Part shown: positions 8,321-17,073 of the stretch, in pieces
Numbering within the stretch: position 1 is the stretch's first letter
Layout: each line of letters begins with the position of its first letter
Assembly: GCA_029852775.1 (NCBI GenBank)
Contig: LEKJ01000015.1
Span: forward strand, 1 to 64,000
Direction: 5' to 3'
DNA length: 64,000 nucleotides
DNA from: Pasteurellaceae bacterium LFhippo2
Lineage (GTDB): Bacteria > Pseudomonadota > Gammaproteobacteria > Enterobacterales > Pasteurellaceae
Translations under genes and position numbers: made by a program
The notes under the pieces: model-generated
Seen by the model: only the letters and a program-made list of their open reading frames with translations
What the model was told of the DNA's origin: nothing
The model's database searches: none

Positions 8321-9079
8321 CTATGGTTTATCTTGTCCGATGTAAAGAGTGATAGAAAGTGAATCTTCCATATCTTTGTTAAAGGATGTACCAAATAGAA
8401 TTGTGGCATCTTCGTTGACAAAATCAAGAGTATATATTGTTTCCATTATCTCAAAGACTTCACCAAGTTCTAAGTTTTCGTCAGCAACGATACTCACGAC
8501 GATAGAATTTGATTTAATCTCAGAATTACATTGAGACGTAATGGTTTCTAAAATATCTTGAATTTTATTTTCCCCATAGCCTGCAGCTGAAATAGCTTTG
8601 ATATAAGGAGCATCTTTGAATGCTCCTTTCAGATCTATCACATCTATTATTACATTAGCAGAACCTTCTTTAGTACTTTCTTCAGTGATATGCTGATGGA
8701 TACGGAAGATTAACTCACAAATTTCCGATTCAGCGGTTTGCGTGTTATTTAACACATAAATACTGTTATTCTCTTGTTCTAATCGACTTAAATCTTGGTT
8801 AGAAAATTCAGGAAGAATACAGCTAATAATCATTGGTTCTGAAATAGCCTTAATGCAGCTTAGTAGATCGTCCGGTTTCCCAATCAAAAATAGAATATCT
8901 TCATCTTCTGCAAGCGGTTGGATTTGAGAATTATTTTGCAAATCTGAGCTTTTATAAGATTCCAACTTGATCTTATCTGATTTATGGCGGATTGCTTGGA
9001 ATAATTTATCGCTATCAAAGTTTATACTCACAACTTTAATATTGCTTGATACTTGTGATTCTGAAATAGCTTCAAACAT
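8321..9079 (-). CDS. Diverged FtsZ-related protein lacking the GTP-binding loops
   Basis: 252-residue cytoplasmic protein (no signal peptide, no membrane segment). Its second half follows the FtsZ pattern: DVIDLKGAF at 146-154 lines up with the FtsZ T7 loop (DFADVRTVM), keeping both catalytic aspartates (D146, D149). Then come AAGYGENKIQDI, an IVVSIVADENLELGEVFE strand-helix, and ILFGTSFNKDMEDSLSITLY at 227-246, which parallels the FtsZ C-terminal segment (IGTSLDPDMNDELRVTV). The first half starts only at the second FtsZ strand (VVSINFDSDKLFQAI), so the T1 glycine loop is absent. The GGGTGTG signature is replaced by LFLIGKPDDLL. The ATG has a good ribosome site (AAGGA), so the truncation looks genuine. 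Function is not known to me; it may be a non-hydrolysing FtsZ partner or a decaying paralogue. Confidence 0.68.
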   Translation of the reverse strand: MFEAISESQVSSNIKVVSINFDSDKLFQAIRHKSDKIKLESYKSSDLQNNSQIQPLAEDEDILFLIGKPDDLLSCIKAISEPMIISCILPEFSNQDLSRLEQENNSIYVLNNTQTAESEICELIFRIHQHITEESTKEGSANVIIDVIDLKGAFKDAPYIKAISAAGYGENKIQDILETITSQCNSEIKSNSIVVSIVADENLELGEVFEIMETIYTLDFVNEDATILFGTSFNKDMEDSLSITLYIGQDKP

Positions 9080-9124
9080 AGGATTTTCCTTTTAATAAAA
9101 TGGAGTCAGCTTTATATCAATCAT

Positions 9125-9140
9125 ATACGACAGTTCGTAT
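9125..9140. promoter_or_regulatory. Small palindrome upstream of the FtsZ-like gene
   Basis: ATACGA-CAGT-TCGTAT, 46 bases before the start codon. A TATGAT-like hexamer follows on the minus strand, so it could be an operator. Purely a structural observation. Confidence 0.3.
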
Positions 9141-9188
9141 CGCACCGAAAAAATAAGTAAGTTATTTGATTAGAAAATATCCTTTAAT

Positions 9189-10196
9189 CTAGTATTCATT
9201 CTGATTTAACCCAAAACCATCTTTTTCAGTTAATCGGTAATCTGAATTAAGTAATTCATTGAGCTGATGAAAATAGAGTGGAACTTCAATTTCACCTTCA
9301 GCAAAAGGGCCTAGCTCATAAGGTGGATAAACGAAAGTGATTCCATATGGTGAGAAAAAGAACTCTTCCGAAATTCGGAAATCAGATTTTTCTGCATAAG
9401 GAGCTTCTCCTTCTTGTAATTGTCTATCATTGATATAACTTTCCCAAAGTAACTCGCGTAATTTAGCTTGGTTTTTAGGTGGAACTAATGAGTTTAATGT
9501 GATTAATTCTTTTTTATTTACATCGAAGTTTAAGTAACGAGTGTAGTACATACCGTGTGCGCCGCCATAATAGCTATTGTGGCTTTGTGAGAAGAATACA
9601 ATGTTATTACGTTGTCCTAGATAGTAGCTATCAACACTTCTTGATAATCCAATCGGCTTTTCTTCTTTCGCGTCATTGATAAACCCATTGTATTCTTTAT
9701 CTAAAGATTCCTTCAGCTGTTCAACAGTGACTTTACCTTTATGTGCTTTATATTCTTCTTCAGAAATAGAAGATCTGTATACTTCATTTAATAAGAGATC
9801 ATTCAACCATTCAATTTGGGTTTTAGGAATAGAAGCAAACAATGAAATGTTTGTTTCTTCACGATAATATTCATCATCAGGATTCTTTGGATCTTTGGGA
9901 TGTTTAATACTTTCGGATTTATCAAATAGTTTTAGGATTTCTACCTGTAAAGCTGGAAAAGCAGACGTTTTCTGTTTAGCGTTTGCTAAATCTTCGCTTA
10001 AAGTGACCGCTTGTTCTTTCAGTTTGTCAAGTTCAGCAGTTTTAGTTGAAAGCTCTGACTGAGCTTTTTGTAATTCACTGTTGAGTTGAACAATTTGTTT
10101 TTCTGCTTCTGTGACTTTTTGAGTCATCTGCTTATCATCACAAGCGGAAAGAATAAAAATAGATGATACGAGCAATGCAATGACAGATTTTTTCAT
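9189..10196 (-). CDS. DUF3298-like lipoprotein with N-terminal coiled coil
   Basis: 335-residue lipoprotein: signal peptide with lipobox ending LSAC (Cys19), then a heptad-rich helix (about 22-85, QIVQLNSELQKAQSELSTK) and a C-terminal globular domain. The domain carries HNSYYGGAHGMYY, YLNFDVNKKELITL and YELGPFAEGEIEVPLYF, a pattern I associate with DUF3298 (also found in RsiV and PdaC-type proteins). It is probably anchored in the inner or outer membrane with the domain in the periplasm; the coiled coil could span part of the periplasm. Role unknown. It lies upstream of the FtsZ-like gene on the same strand, separated by 109 bases. Confidence 0.78.
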   Translation of the reverse strand: MKKSVIALLVSSIFILSACDDKQMTQKVTEAEKQIVQLNSELQKAQSELSTKTAELDKLKEQAVTLSEDLANAKQKTSAFPALQVEILKLFDKSESIKHPKDPKNPDDEYYREETNISLFASIPKTQIEWLNDLLLNEVYRSSISEEEYKAHKGKVTVEQLKESLDKEYNGFINDAKEEKPIGLSRSVDSYYLGQRNNIVFFSQSHNSYYGGAHGMYYTRYLNFDVNKKELITLNSLVPPKNQAKLRELLWESYINDRQLQEGEAPYAEKSDFRISEEFFFSPYGITFVYPPYELGPFAEGEIEVPLYFHQLNELLNSDYRLTEKDGFGLNQNEY

Positions 10197-10270
10197 AATT
10201 ATATTCCTTTTTATTGAGAAATTATGTAGTAGCTATGTAGTAACTGTAGCAACTTCACCAAATATTTTTC

Positions 10271-10335
10271 TTAAACTCTCGCCCGTTTACGGGAGAGGGG
10301 AAATTGCAAAATATTGATGAAATATCACCGCTTGT
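10271..10335 (-). repeat. Second copy of the uptake-signal repeat
   Basis: The reverse complement reads ACAAGCGGTGATATTT, ATATTTTGCAA, CCCCTCTCCCGTAAACGGG, matching the copy at 5-112 without its extra 35 bases. It includes an exact Apl-type uptake signal at 10327-10335. Confidence 0.75.
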
Positions 10336-10470
10336 TTTCCCGCTCTCTGCAAAAATTGCTGAACGCAATTTTCGCTGTCTCTCTCCCAGAGGGAGAGAGT
10401 TAAGAGTAGAAAAATTTTAGATTTGTGACTGCTACACAATACCGTTTTATTGATTGAGTAGATACAAAAA

Positions 10471-10497
10471 TCCCCTACAAACTGAGTTTGCAGGGGA
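10471..10497 (-). terminator. rpoD terminator
   Basis: On the minus strand CCCCTGCAAACTCAGTTTGTAGGGG is followed by ATTTTTG, seven bases past the rpoD stop. Strong stem plus T run. Confidence 0.9.
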
Positions 10498-10503
10498 CAG
10501 CTA

Positions 10504-12390
10504 TTAATCGTCTAAGAAACTGCGTAAAGTTTCTGAACGGCTTGGATGGCGAAGTTTGCGTAATGCTTTTGCTTCAATCTGACGAATACGTTCACGTGTC
10601 ACATCAAATTGTTTACCTACTTCTTCAAGAGTATGGTCAGTATTCATATCAATACCAAAGCGCATACGTAAAACCTTCGCTTCACGTGGCGTTAAGCCTT
10701 CTAATACTTCATTCGTTGCAATACGTAAGCTTTCCGCAGTTGCCGAATCGAGTGGTAGCTCAAGGGTGCTATCCTCGATAAAGTCACCTAAATGCGAATC
10801 ATCGTCATCGCCTACTGGTGTTTCCATCGAAATCGGCTCTTTGGCAATCTTCAGAACTTTACGGATTTTATCTTCTGGCATACCCATTTTTTCCGCTAAT
10901 TCTTCAGGTGTTGCTTCGCGGCCCATCTCTTGTAAACATTGACGAGAAATACGATTTAACTTGTTAATCGTCTCAATCATATGTACAGGAATACGGATTG
11001 TACGCGCTTGGTCTGCAATAGAACGTGTAATCGCCTGACGAATCCACCAAGTTGCATAAGTCGAGAATTTATAACCACGACGGTATTCAAATTTATCTAC
11101 CGCTTTCATTAAGCCGATATTACCTTCTTGGATTAAATCTAAGAATTGTAAGCCACGGTTTGTGTATTTCTTCGCAATAGAGATTACAAGACGTAAGTTC
11201 GCTTCAACCATCTCTTTTTTCGCTTTACGCGCTTTTAACTCACCATCAGCGATACGGCCACCAATTTCGCGGATCTGAGCAATAGTTAAGCCCGTTTTTT
11301 CTTCTAATTTCTGTAAATTAGCGATATTTACACGAATTTGGTCAGCATAATCGGCTAATTTTGGAACTCCGCCTTTTTTCGCATTGATTGCTTTTTCAAT
11401 CCAAGCATCAGACGTTTCGTGTCCTTGGAATGCTTTTACAAAGTCTGCCTTTTTCATTTTTGAATATTCAACAGCATAGCGTTGAATTTGGCGCTCTTCT
11501 CTACGAACTTGTTTCATCATATCTTGCATTGATTCAACAAGAAGATCGAATTGTTTAGGAACTAAGCGGAATTCACGGAAAATTAAAGAAAGAGCGTCGA
11601 TTTGGTCACGTGCACGTTTACTTGAGCGACCGTGTTTTTGGATCGCAAGTAAGGCTTTTTCGTGCTGCTCTTTTAAAGCCGTGAATTTTTCACGAGCAAG
11701 CTCAGGATCAATAGAGTTATCATCGCTATTATCTGATGAGCCATCAGACTCTTCATCTTCATTTTCATCATCATCGACAGCCGTTGCTGCAGATTCATTT
11801 TCACTATCTTCATCAAGATCTTCATCAATATCATCGATTGGTGCAGCTTCTTCAGCATTAGGATCTACGAAGGCTGTTACAAGATCAGAAAGACGAATTG
11901 TACCTTCTTCAACTTGATCATAACGAGCGATTAATGCCGTTAATGCTTCAGGATATTCTGCAACTGCGCATTGCACTTCATTGATACCATCTTCAATGCG
12001 TTTTGCAATATCAATTTCGCCTTCACGAGTTAGAAGATCAACGGTTCCCATTTCGCGCATATACATACGCACAGGGTCTGTTGTACGGCCTAATTCCGAT
12101 TCTACAGTTGAAAGTACTTTTGTCGCTTCTTCAACTACATCTTCATCGGCAACATTACCATTTAACATTAATTCATCAGCATCTGGGGCAGTTTCAAAAA
12201 CTTTAATTCCCATATCGTTGATCATTTGAATAATGTCTTCGATTTGATCCGCATCGACAAGATCTTCAGGCAAGTGGTCGTGGACTTCTGAAATAGTTAA
12301 GTAACCTTGCTCACGCCCTTGGGCAATAAGCAATCCTAACTGGGATTCTTGTTCTTCGAATTGAGATTGTTGTTCCATAGTTTTATCCAT
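10504..12390 (-). CDS. rpoD: Primary sigma factor RpoD (sigma-70)
   Basis: Housekeeping sigma factor of 628 residues that directs RNA polymerase to most promoters. All regions are visible: 1.1 near the start ([18 protein letters not shown]), 1.2 ([20 protein letters not shown]), an acidic non-conserved insert rich in Asp/Glu/Ser (about 190-235), region 2 ([20 protein letters not shown] and the [15 protein letters not shown] melting helix), region 3, and the region 4.2 helix-turn-helix near the C-terminus ending LRSFLDD. Two starts are possible, ATG at 12390 and ATG at 12378 (MEQQ, as in E. coli MEQN); neither has a clear ribosome site. It is third in the rpsU-dnaG-rpoD operon. Confidence 0.98.
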   Translation of the reverse strand: MDKTMEQQSQFEEQESQLGLLIAQGREQGYLTISEVHDHLPEDLVDADQIEDIIQMINDMGIKVFETAPDADELMLNGNVADEDVVEEATKVLSTVESELGRTTDPVRMYMREMGTVDLLTREGEIDIAKRIEDGINEVQCAVAEYPEALTALIARYDQVEEGTIRLSDLVTAFVDPNAEEAAPIDDIDEDLDEDSENESAATAVDDDENEDEESDGSSDNSDDNSIDPELAREKFTALKEQHEKALLAIQKHGRSSKRARDQIDALSLIFREFRLVPKQFDLLVESMQDMMKQVRREERQIQRYAVEYSKMKKADFVKAFQGHETSDAWIEKAINAKKGGVPKLADYADQIRVNIANLQKLEEKTGLTIAQIREIGGRIADGELKARKAKKEMVEANLRLVISIAKKYTNRGLQFLDLIQEGNIGLMKAVDKFEYRRGYKFSTYATWWIRQAITRSIADQARTIRIPVHMIETINKLNRISRQCLQEMGREATPEELAEKMGMPEDKIRKVLKIAKEPISMETPVGDDDDSHLGDFIEDSTLELPLDSATAESLRIATNEVLEGLTPREAKVLRMRFGIDMNTDHTLEEVGKQFDVTRERIRQIEAKALRKLRHPSRSETLRSFLDD

Positions 12391-12418
12391 TCTGTGCGAG
12401 CGAAAGTAAAAGGAGCTA

Positions 12419-12424
12419 ATTATA
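12419..12424 (-). promoter_or_regulatory. Possible rpoD-proximal -10 box
   Basis: TATAAT on the minus strand, 29 bases before the longer rpoD start, in the dnaG-rpoD gap. The -35 region is poor (TTATTT at a 19-base spacing), so an internal rpoD promoter is only suggested. Internal promoters for rpoD are known in E. coli. Confidence 0.35.
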
Positions 12425-12450
12425 GCAAAGCTATTATGAGTATAAATAAC

Positions 12451-12482
12451 TTTGCAAAAAATAGTGTAAAAATGACCGCTTA
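12451..12482 (-). repeat. Extended Apl-type uptake signal at the end of dnaG
   Basis: The minus strand reads AAGCGGTCATTTTT, then a spacer, then TTTGCAAA, across the dnaG stop codon. The core is ATAAGCGGTC, one base off ACAAGCGGTC. Confidence 0.6.
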
Positions 12483-14228
12483 TCGGGATGTTAAGAGCAA
12501 TTTTAGCTCTTCTTTTTCATCATTTGTCAGTCCTGTGGTACGGTCTTTTGCCACTAGGATCTCTATTTGCTGATCAACTAATTTTCTGTAGAAGAAATCT
12601 AAGGTTTCAATAAATGTATTTTCAATATGTTCAGGGGCAACTAAATGATCCCAATTTGCTAATAGCTCAAGGGCTTTAAATTGTGGATTTTCTCGTAAAT
12701 TCTCAAGTAGGCCACCCATTGTCATTCCAATATGTTGTTGGCATACCGCTACAAGTTCTTCAAAAAGTTCAAAACCCCGTTCTTTAAGTGGTCTTAAAAA
12801 TGAAATATCTTGTGGTAAATGCTCAACTAAGTTTGGATTTTGCAATAGCAATGCAATTAATAAACGCATAGGCGTGCGTTCGATCTTCGGCATATTGGGG
12901 CGAGTTTGTATGTTTTCAAGAGCATTTTTTGGAAACATTGCTTCTAATTGCGTTGGATCAAGAATTCCGAGCTTTTGTCCTAAAATATTGCGTAAATAGA
13001 GACGTAATGTTTCCCCAGGAATCCGCTTAATTAATGGGATAGCCAAAGACGCTAATTTTGATTTTCCTTCTTTAGTAGTTAAATCTACTTGAGCTAATAA
13101 GCTATCAAATAAAAATTCACTTAGGCTTAGTGCATTATCTAAATAGGATTCAAACCCTTCTTTGCCATATTGGCGAACGAAAGTATCGGGATCTTCTTTA
13201 TCTGGTAAGAAAATAAATTTTAACTGGCGGCCATCGTGTAAGTAAGGCAAACTATTTTCCAAAGCGCGCCAAGCAGCATCTCGTCCTGCACGGTCTCCAT
13301 CATAGCAACAAATAATTTGTTCGGTATGGCGGAACATTTGCTGAATTTGATCGCCTGTTGTTGCTGTTCCTAAAGACGCTACAGCATTATTTACGCCATA
13401 TTGAGCAAGGGCAACTACATCCATATAACCTTCAACTACAACGAGCGATTCAGGACTATCATTAAGCTGTAATACTTGATAAAGGCCATAGAGTTCACTG
13501 CCTTTATGGTAAGTCGCTGATTCTGGAGAGTTCATATATTTAGGCTTTTCATCACCTAATACGCGTCCACCAAAAGCGATGACACGCCCGCGTTTATCTC
13601 TGATTGGAAACATCACGCGATTACGGAATTTATCATAAAGATTGCCGCGATCATTACGGGTAATCATCCCAGTATCGATAAGCTTCTGCTGCTCTTCAGG
13701 ATTATTACCAAAACGGCGTAATACAGCATCAAATGAATCAGGTGAAAAACCAATTTCAAAACGTAGAATAACTTCTTCAGATAATCCACGTTGCTGTAAG
13801 TAACTTTGGCTTGGAATATGTGTAGCTAGCTGTTCTTGATAAAATTTTGCAATTAAATCAAGGAGTTCATAAAGATTACGTTTAGTTTTATAGCTTACTG
13901 GTGGTTTGCCATCTCGATTTACCACATTTTCACGGGGGACTTCTAAATTATGTAGTGCAGCTAATTCTTCAATAGCTTCTGGAAATTCTAATTTGTCATA
14001 GTCCATCAAAAAGCTAATCACATTACCGTGAGCACCACAGCCAAAGCAGTGGTAAAACTGTTTTGAAGGGCTTACACTAAAAGAAGGGGTTTTCTCGTGA
14101 TGAAATGGGCAACAAGCTTGATAATTATGGCCTGCTTTTTTGAGTTTGACTCGGCTGTTGATTAACTCAACAATATCAGTACGCGCAATAAGATCATCAA
14201 TAAATGGACGTGGAATCATACCTTTCAT
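12480..14228 (-). CDS. dnaG: DNA primase DnaG
   Basis: Makes RNA primers on the lagging strand, working with the DnaB helicase. The 582-residue product carries the N-terminal zinc finger (C40, H43, C61, C64), the catalytic core with a TOPRIM fold ([15 protein letters not shown] and [14 protein letters not shown]), and a C-terminal helicase-interaction domain. The start [14 protein letters not shown] matches the E. coli start MAGRIPRVFINDLL. It is second in the operon after rpsU (96 bases upstream), with rpoD 89 bases downstream, the order conserved in gammaproteobacteria. Confidence 0.98.
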   Translation of the reverse strand: MKGMIPRPFIDDLIARTDIVELINSRVKLKKAGHNYQACCPFHHEKTPSFSVSPSKQFYHCFGCGAHGNVISFLMDYDKLEFPEAIEELAALHNLEVPRENVVNRDGKPPVSYKTKRNLYELLDLIAKFYQEQLATHIPSQSYLQQRGLSEEVILRFEIGFSPDSFDAVLRRFGNNPEEQQKLIDTGMITRNDRGNLYDKFRNRVMFPIRDKRGRVIAFGGRVLGDEKPKYMNSPESATYHKGSELYGLYQVLQLNDSPESLVVVEGYMDVVALAQYGVNNAVASLGTATTGDQIQQMFRHTEQIICCYDGDRAGRDAAWRALENSLPYLHDGRQLKFIFLPDKEDPDTFVRQYGKEGFESYLDNALSLSEFLFDSLLAQVDLTTKEGKSKLASLAIPLIKRIPGETLRLYLRNILGQKLGILDPTQLEAMFPKNALENIQTRPNMPKIERTPMRLLIALLLQNPNLVEHLPQDISFLRPLKERGFELFEELVAVCQQHIGMTMGGLLENLRENPQFKALELLANWDHLVAPEHIENTFIETLDFFYRKLVDQQIEILVAKDRTTGLTNDEKEELKLLLTSR

Positions 14229-14267
14229 TCAATTCTCCTTTGCGCAAATTAGGGTAGTATAAATGCC

Positions 14268-14299
14268 AAAACCGCGATACCTAAAAGGCATCACGGTTT
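14268..14299 (-). terminator. Hairpin between rpsU and dnaG
   Basis: On the minus strand AAACCGTGATGCC pairs with GGTATCGCGGTTT (two G-T pairs) and is followed by TTTT. It lies between rpsU and dnaG, where E. coli has an attenuating terminator that lowers dnaG expression relative to rpsU. Confidence 0.75.
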
Positions 14300-14324
14300 C
14301 AGTTAACTGTTTTACTAATAAAGA

Positions 14325-14540
14325 TTAGTATAAACGAGTGTTACGTGCGTTCTCGCGGAAGTTACGTTTAGCGTGACGTTTTGCTAAAGATGCTTTTTCA
14401 CGTTTACGAATTGTAGTTGGTTTTTCGTAGAATTCACGTGCACGAACTTCAGCTAAAAGACCTGCTTTCTCGCAAGAGCGTTTGAAACGACGTAATGCTA
14501 CGTCAAATGATTCATTTTCACGAACTTTAATTACTGGCAT
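14325..14540 (-). CDS. rpsU: Ribosomal protein bS21
   Basis: Small basic 30S protein of 71 residues needed for initiation on natural mRNAs. Starts [21 protein letters not shown], the canonical bS21 N-terminus, and ends with the usual Arg/Lys-rich tail ([14 protein letters not shown]). GAGGTGAT stands before the ATG. It is first in the rpsU-dnaG-rpoD operon and forms the right-hand border of the polysaccharide locus. Confidence 0.99.
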   Translation of the reverse strand: MPVIKVRENESFDVALRRFKRSCEKAGLLAEVRAREFYEKPTTIRKREKASLAKRHAKRNFRENARNTRLY

Positions 14541-14621
14541 AAGCCATCACCTCAAGGAAATATATTGTTTAAATTAAACCGCACTAAATTGATGGCGGCA
14601 TAGAACTAAAAAAGGTGTGGT

Positions 14622-14650
14622 ATTCTAACTTAGGTTGGTTAAGAAGTAAA
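14622..14650 (-). promoter_or_regulatory. Candidate promoter of rpsU-dnaG-rpoD
   Basis: On the minus strand TTTACT and TAGAAT are 17 bases apart, about 80 bases before rpsU. A fair sigma-70 match, unproven. Confidence 0.4.
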
Positions 14651-14696
14651 GCTAGAAATCTATTTTCCAATCAGGAATTTCACAATTATTGGTAAC

Positions 14697-16115
14697 TTAG
14701 TAGGCACCGCTTCTCTTAATTACAGCATTAATCGTTTTAAATAAAATAGCGATATCATTCCATAATGACCAATTTTTGACATACCAAGCATCAAAATAAA
14801 CTCTTGTAGCATAATCCACATCATTACGTCCACTTACTTGCCAAAGCCCTGTCATTCCAGGTTTTGCCATCAAATAATAAGACACATCTTCTTGATAATA
14901 AGCTAATTCATCTTGAATTATTGGTCTTGGCCCAACTAGACTCATTTGTCCAATTAGTACATTAAAAAGTTGCGGTAGCTCATCAAGACTTGAACGACGC
15001 AAAAAGTGTCCAATTTTAGTAATTCTAGGATCATTTTTTAGCTTAAAATCTTTTTCCCATTCTTGGCGAGCTTCAGGATCTTTTTCTAATAGCTCTGACA
15101 GTACCCTATCTGCATTTAGAACCATTGAACGAAATTTTAGGCAATGAAAATATTTTCCATCTTTTCCAATTCGCTTATGGCCATAAATCGCTTTTCCTCC
15201 ATCTTTACGAACGAGCAAGTATAGAGTTATTAGTAATGGCGATAGCAAAATAATAAAAATTATCGAACATACAATATCCATTGTACGTTTTAATAAACGA
15301 GAAGATCGCTTAGCTAAGTTATTATTGATTCTTAGTAGAATGACATCGTAGCTAAATAGAAACGCCATATCGGTACTGTAAAGTGGTAATCCTCTTAATG
15401 TGGGGATGACAGAAATAGAACGGTAATGCTTTTTCGATAAATTACGTAACCAATTATCTCGTTCTTCATTTTCGTGATCTTCCAACGCGATAATAAATTG
15501 ATCTGACTTTTTGGTAACTAACTCCCAAAGGCTTTGGCGCTTTTCGCTAATTACAGGAATACCTATTTTCTTTAGATTAATATCACAATTACTAGCGACG
15601 AAGTATTTTACGTTAAATCCTAAATAGGACTCACTCATTAAAGCATTATAGGCATCAATAGCATTTTGTCCTCCGCCAATAATAACGGTATTTTTGACAT
15701 ATAATTTAGTTTTGATAAGGAGCTTCTTCATCAAAATACGGCATAAAGGCATTAAAACTAAAGCGATTGCCCATGTGAAAAGCCATAGATAACGAGAAAA
15801 GTAGAATTTAGAGAATGCAACTATAGCTAGTTCAATTGTGGCTATGATAATTAAGGTTCTCAGAATTTCCTTTAATTCGAACCAGAATGGTTTACGATAA
15901 GTATAGTGACGTAGTCTGATCCAAAACCAACCTACGCAGAATATGGTGAGAACTAAATGAATTAATATGCGATCATCTAACTGTTCAGAAGGAACAAAAG
16001 CATAAATATTACCACTCCATAAATAGAGCAAGCAAAATGCAAAAAATGAGGCTAAAAAACAGCTAGTAAAATCTGTCAGTGCAAGAATGTATTTACTTAT
16101 TATCTGTTTTTTCAT
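14697..16115 (-). CDS. wbaP: WbaP-type undecaprenyl-phosphate sugar-1-phosphate transferase
   Basis: Integral membrane enzyme that starts O-unit synthesis by moving a hexose-1-phosphate (galactose-1-P in WbaP) from the UDP-sugar to undecaprenyl phosphate. The 472-residue product has four or five N-terminal membrane helices (to about 140), a middle Rossmann-like domain, another helix (IVCSIIFIILLSPLLITLYL) and a C-terminal bacterial sugar transferase domain with KFRSMVLNADRVL, RRSSLDELPQLFNVL and GLWQVSGRND. Length and layout match WbaP rather than the short PglC-like forms; sugar specificity is inferred. It is the last gene of the O-antigen locus, next to rpsU. Confidence 0.9.
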   Translation of the reverse strand: MKKQIISKYILALTDFTSCFLASFFAFCLLYLWSGNIYAFVPSEQLDDRILIHLVLTIFCVGWFWIRLRHYTYRKPFWFELKEILRTLIIIATIELAIVAFSKFYFSRYLWLFTWAIALVLMPLCRILMKKLLIKTKLYVKNTVIIGGGQNAIDAYNALMSESYLGFNVKYFVASNCDINLKKIGIPVISEKRQSLWELVTKKSDQFIIALEDHENEERDNWLRNLSKKHYRSISVIPTLRGLPLYSTDMAFLFSYDVILLRINNNLAKRSSRLLKRTMDIVCSIIFIILLSPLLITLYLLVRKDGGKAIYGHKRIGKDGKYFHCLKFRSMVLNADRVLSELLEKDPEARQEWEKDFKLKNDPRITKIGHFLRRSSLDELPQLFNVLIGQMSLVGPRPIIQDELAYYQEDVSYYLMAKPGMTGLWQVSGRNDVDYATRVYFDAWYVKNWSLWNDIAILFKTINAVIKRSGAY

Positions 16116-16130
16116 AAAGAATCCATAATA

Positions 16131-17048
16131 TTATTGCTGTTTCCAATATGCTTTATGCATTGTGAAAAGGCTAATAAATTTAGTCGGTATTTTTTGCCAA
16201 TTTAAACCGCACTTAAAGCCGACAAATTTGGCTAAAATTGTTAAACAGGATATTGGTATCCAAAGTGGTGAATTTTTCAATAAAAATTGTAATTCGGATT
16301 TTACAAACCTTTTTCCTTCATTACTAGCCTTACCGAAAGAATCTTGAATCCAAGACTGATTTTGTTGGAACACTCCTGTATCAAAATAGCGTTTAAATTC
16401 TTGAATAACCGAATAATTATGTGAATGATAAACTAAAGCCTCCGCACAATAAGCCACTTTATAACCAGCTAAAATCATCTTGGCTGTTAAATTCATATCT
16501 TCAGCTAAAATTGTATTTTCAGGGAATCCCTCTAATTCTTCAAAAACACTTTTACGATAAGCTGCAAAAGAGTTAGACATAAAGGCAACTTTAATTCCTA
16601 GATTCTCAATATCATTCTTAGTTTTAATTTGACTCTGTTCTGGATAATTAAATAAACGCGCATGAATTGCTAATGGATTTGCATTTAAATGCGGTAACTG
16701 CCTACCACATACCGCACTCACTTTAGGATCAGCAAAAGGCTTAATCAAATTTTCTAAAGCATAAATATCAGCAAAAATAGCATCTTGAGTTAGAAATACG
16801 AGAATATCTGCATTTTTTTCAGCTAATTTTACCGCTTGATTACGAGTACCACCATGATTAAATTCTGCGGATGGAATCAGATAAGTTGTAAATCCAGCCT
16901 GTTTTGCTAGCTCTAAGGTTTGATCTTGTGATGATGAATCAATCACAATCACTTCATCCGCTTGAATAGATTGCTGCTGATAAGCTGTAATCCATTTTTG
17001 CCATAAAGGACCTGCGTTGTAAGTTGGAACGATAAGGGTTAGTTTCAT
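16131..17048 (-). CDS. Family 2 glycosyltransferase, rhamnosyltransferase-like
   Basis: 305-residue GT-A enzyme without membrane segments until a weak hydrophobic C-terminus. The nucleotide-sugar site is seen in LIVPTYNAG, VIVIDSSSQDQT, the FNHGGTRNQAV block and LTQDAIFAD. The NHGGTRN and LTQDA motifs are typical of O-antigen rhamnosyltransferases such as RfbN/RfbF. With rfbBADC nearby, dTDP-rhamnose is the likely donor (inference). The gene ends 16 bases before wbaP begins. It holds a perfect Hin-type uptake signal (16206-16214), unlike the Apl-type signals elsewhere in the window. Confidence 0.87.
   Translation of the reverse strand: MKLTLIVPTYNAGPLWQKWITAYQQQSIQADEVIVIDSSSQDQTLELAKQAGFTTYLIPSAEFNHGGTRNQAVKLAEKNADILVFLTQDAIFADIYALENLIKPFADPKVSAVCGRQLPHLNANPLAIHARLFNYPEQSQIKTKNDIENLGIKVAFMSNSFAAYRKSVFEELEGFPENTILAEDMNLTAKMILAGYKVAYCAEALVYHSHNYSVIQEFKRYFDTGVFQQNQSWIQDSFGKASNEGKRFVKSELQFLLKNSPLWIPISCLTILAKFVGFKCGLNWQKIPTKFISLFTMHKAYWKQQ
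16206..16214 (-). repeat. Hin-type uptake signal inside the GT2 gene
   Basis: The minus strand reads AAGTGCGGT followed by TTAAATTGGC, the signal of the H. influenzae clade rather than ACAAGCGGT. Confidence 0.6.
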
Positions 17049-17073
17049 TGATATTTCAAATAAATTTTTAAGA

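Larger units (their letters stand above)
10197..10503. other. Gene-free stretch of about 300 bases between rpoD and the lipoprotein gene
   Basis: From left to right: the putative promoter and leader of the lipoprotein gene; a dispersed repeat with uptake signal (10271-10335); a palindromic block CTCTCTCCC-AGA-GGGAGAGAG (10379-10399); and the rpoD terminator. I found no ORF with a ribosome site. Confidence 0.7.

Noticed and set aside
11673-12229. Serine-rich or methionine-rich frames opposite the acidic part of rpoD
   Set aside because: Shadow frames of Asp/Glu-rich coding sequence; no independent signals.
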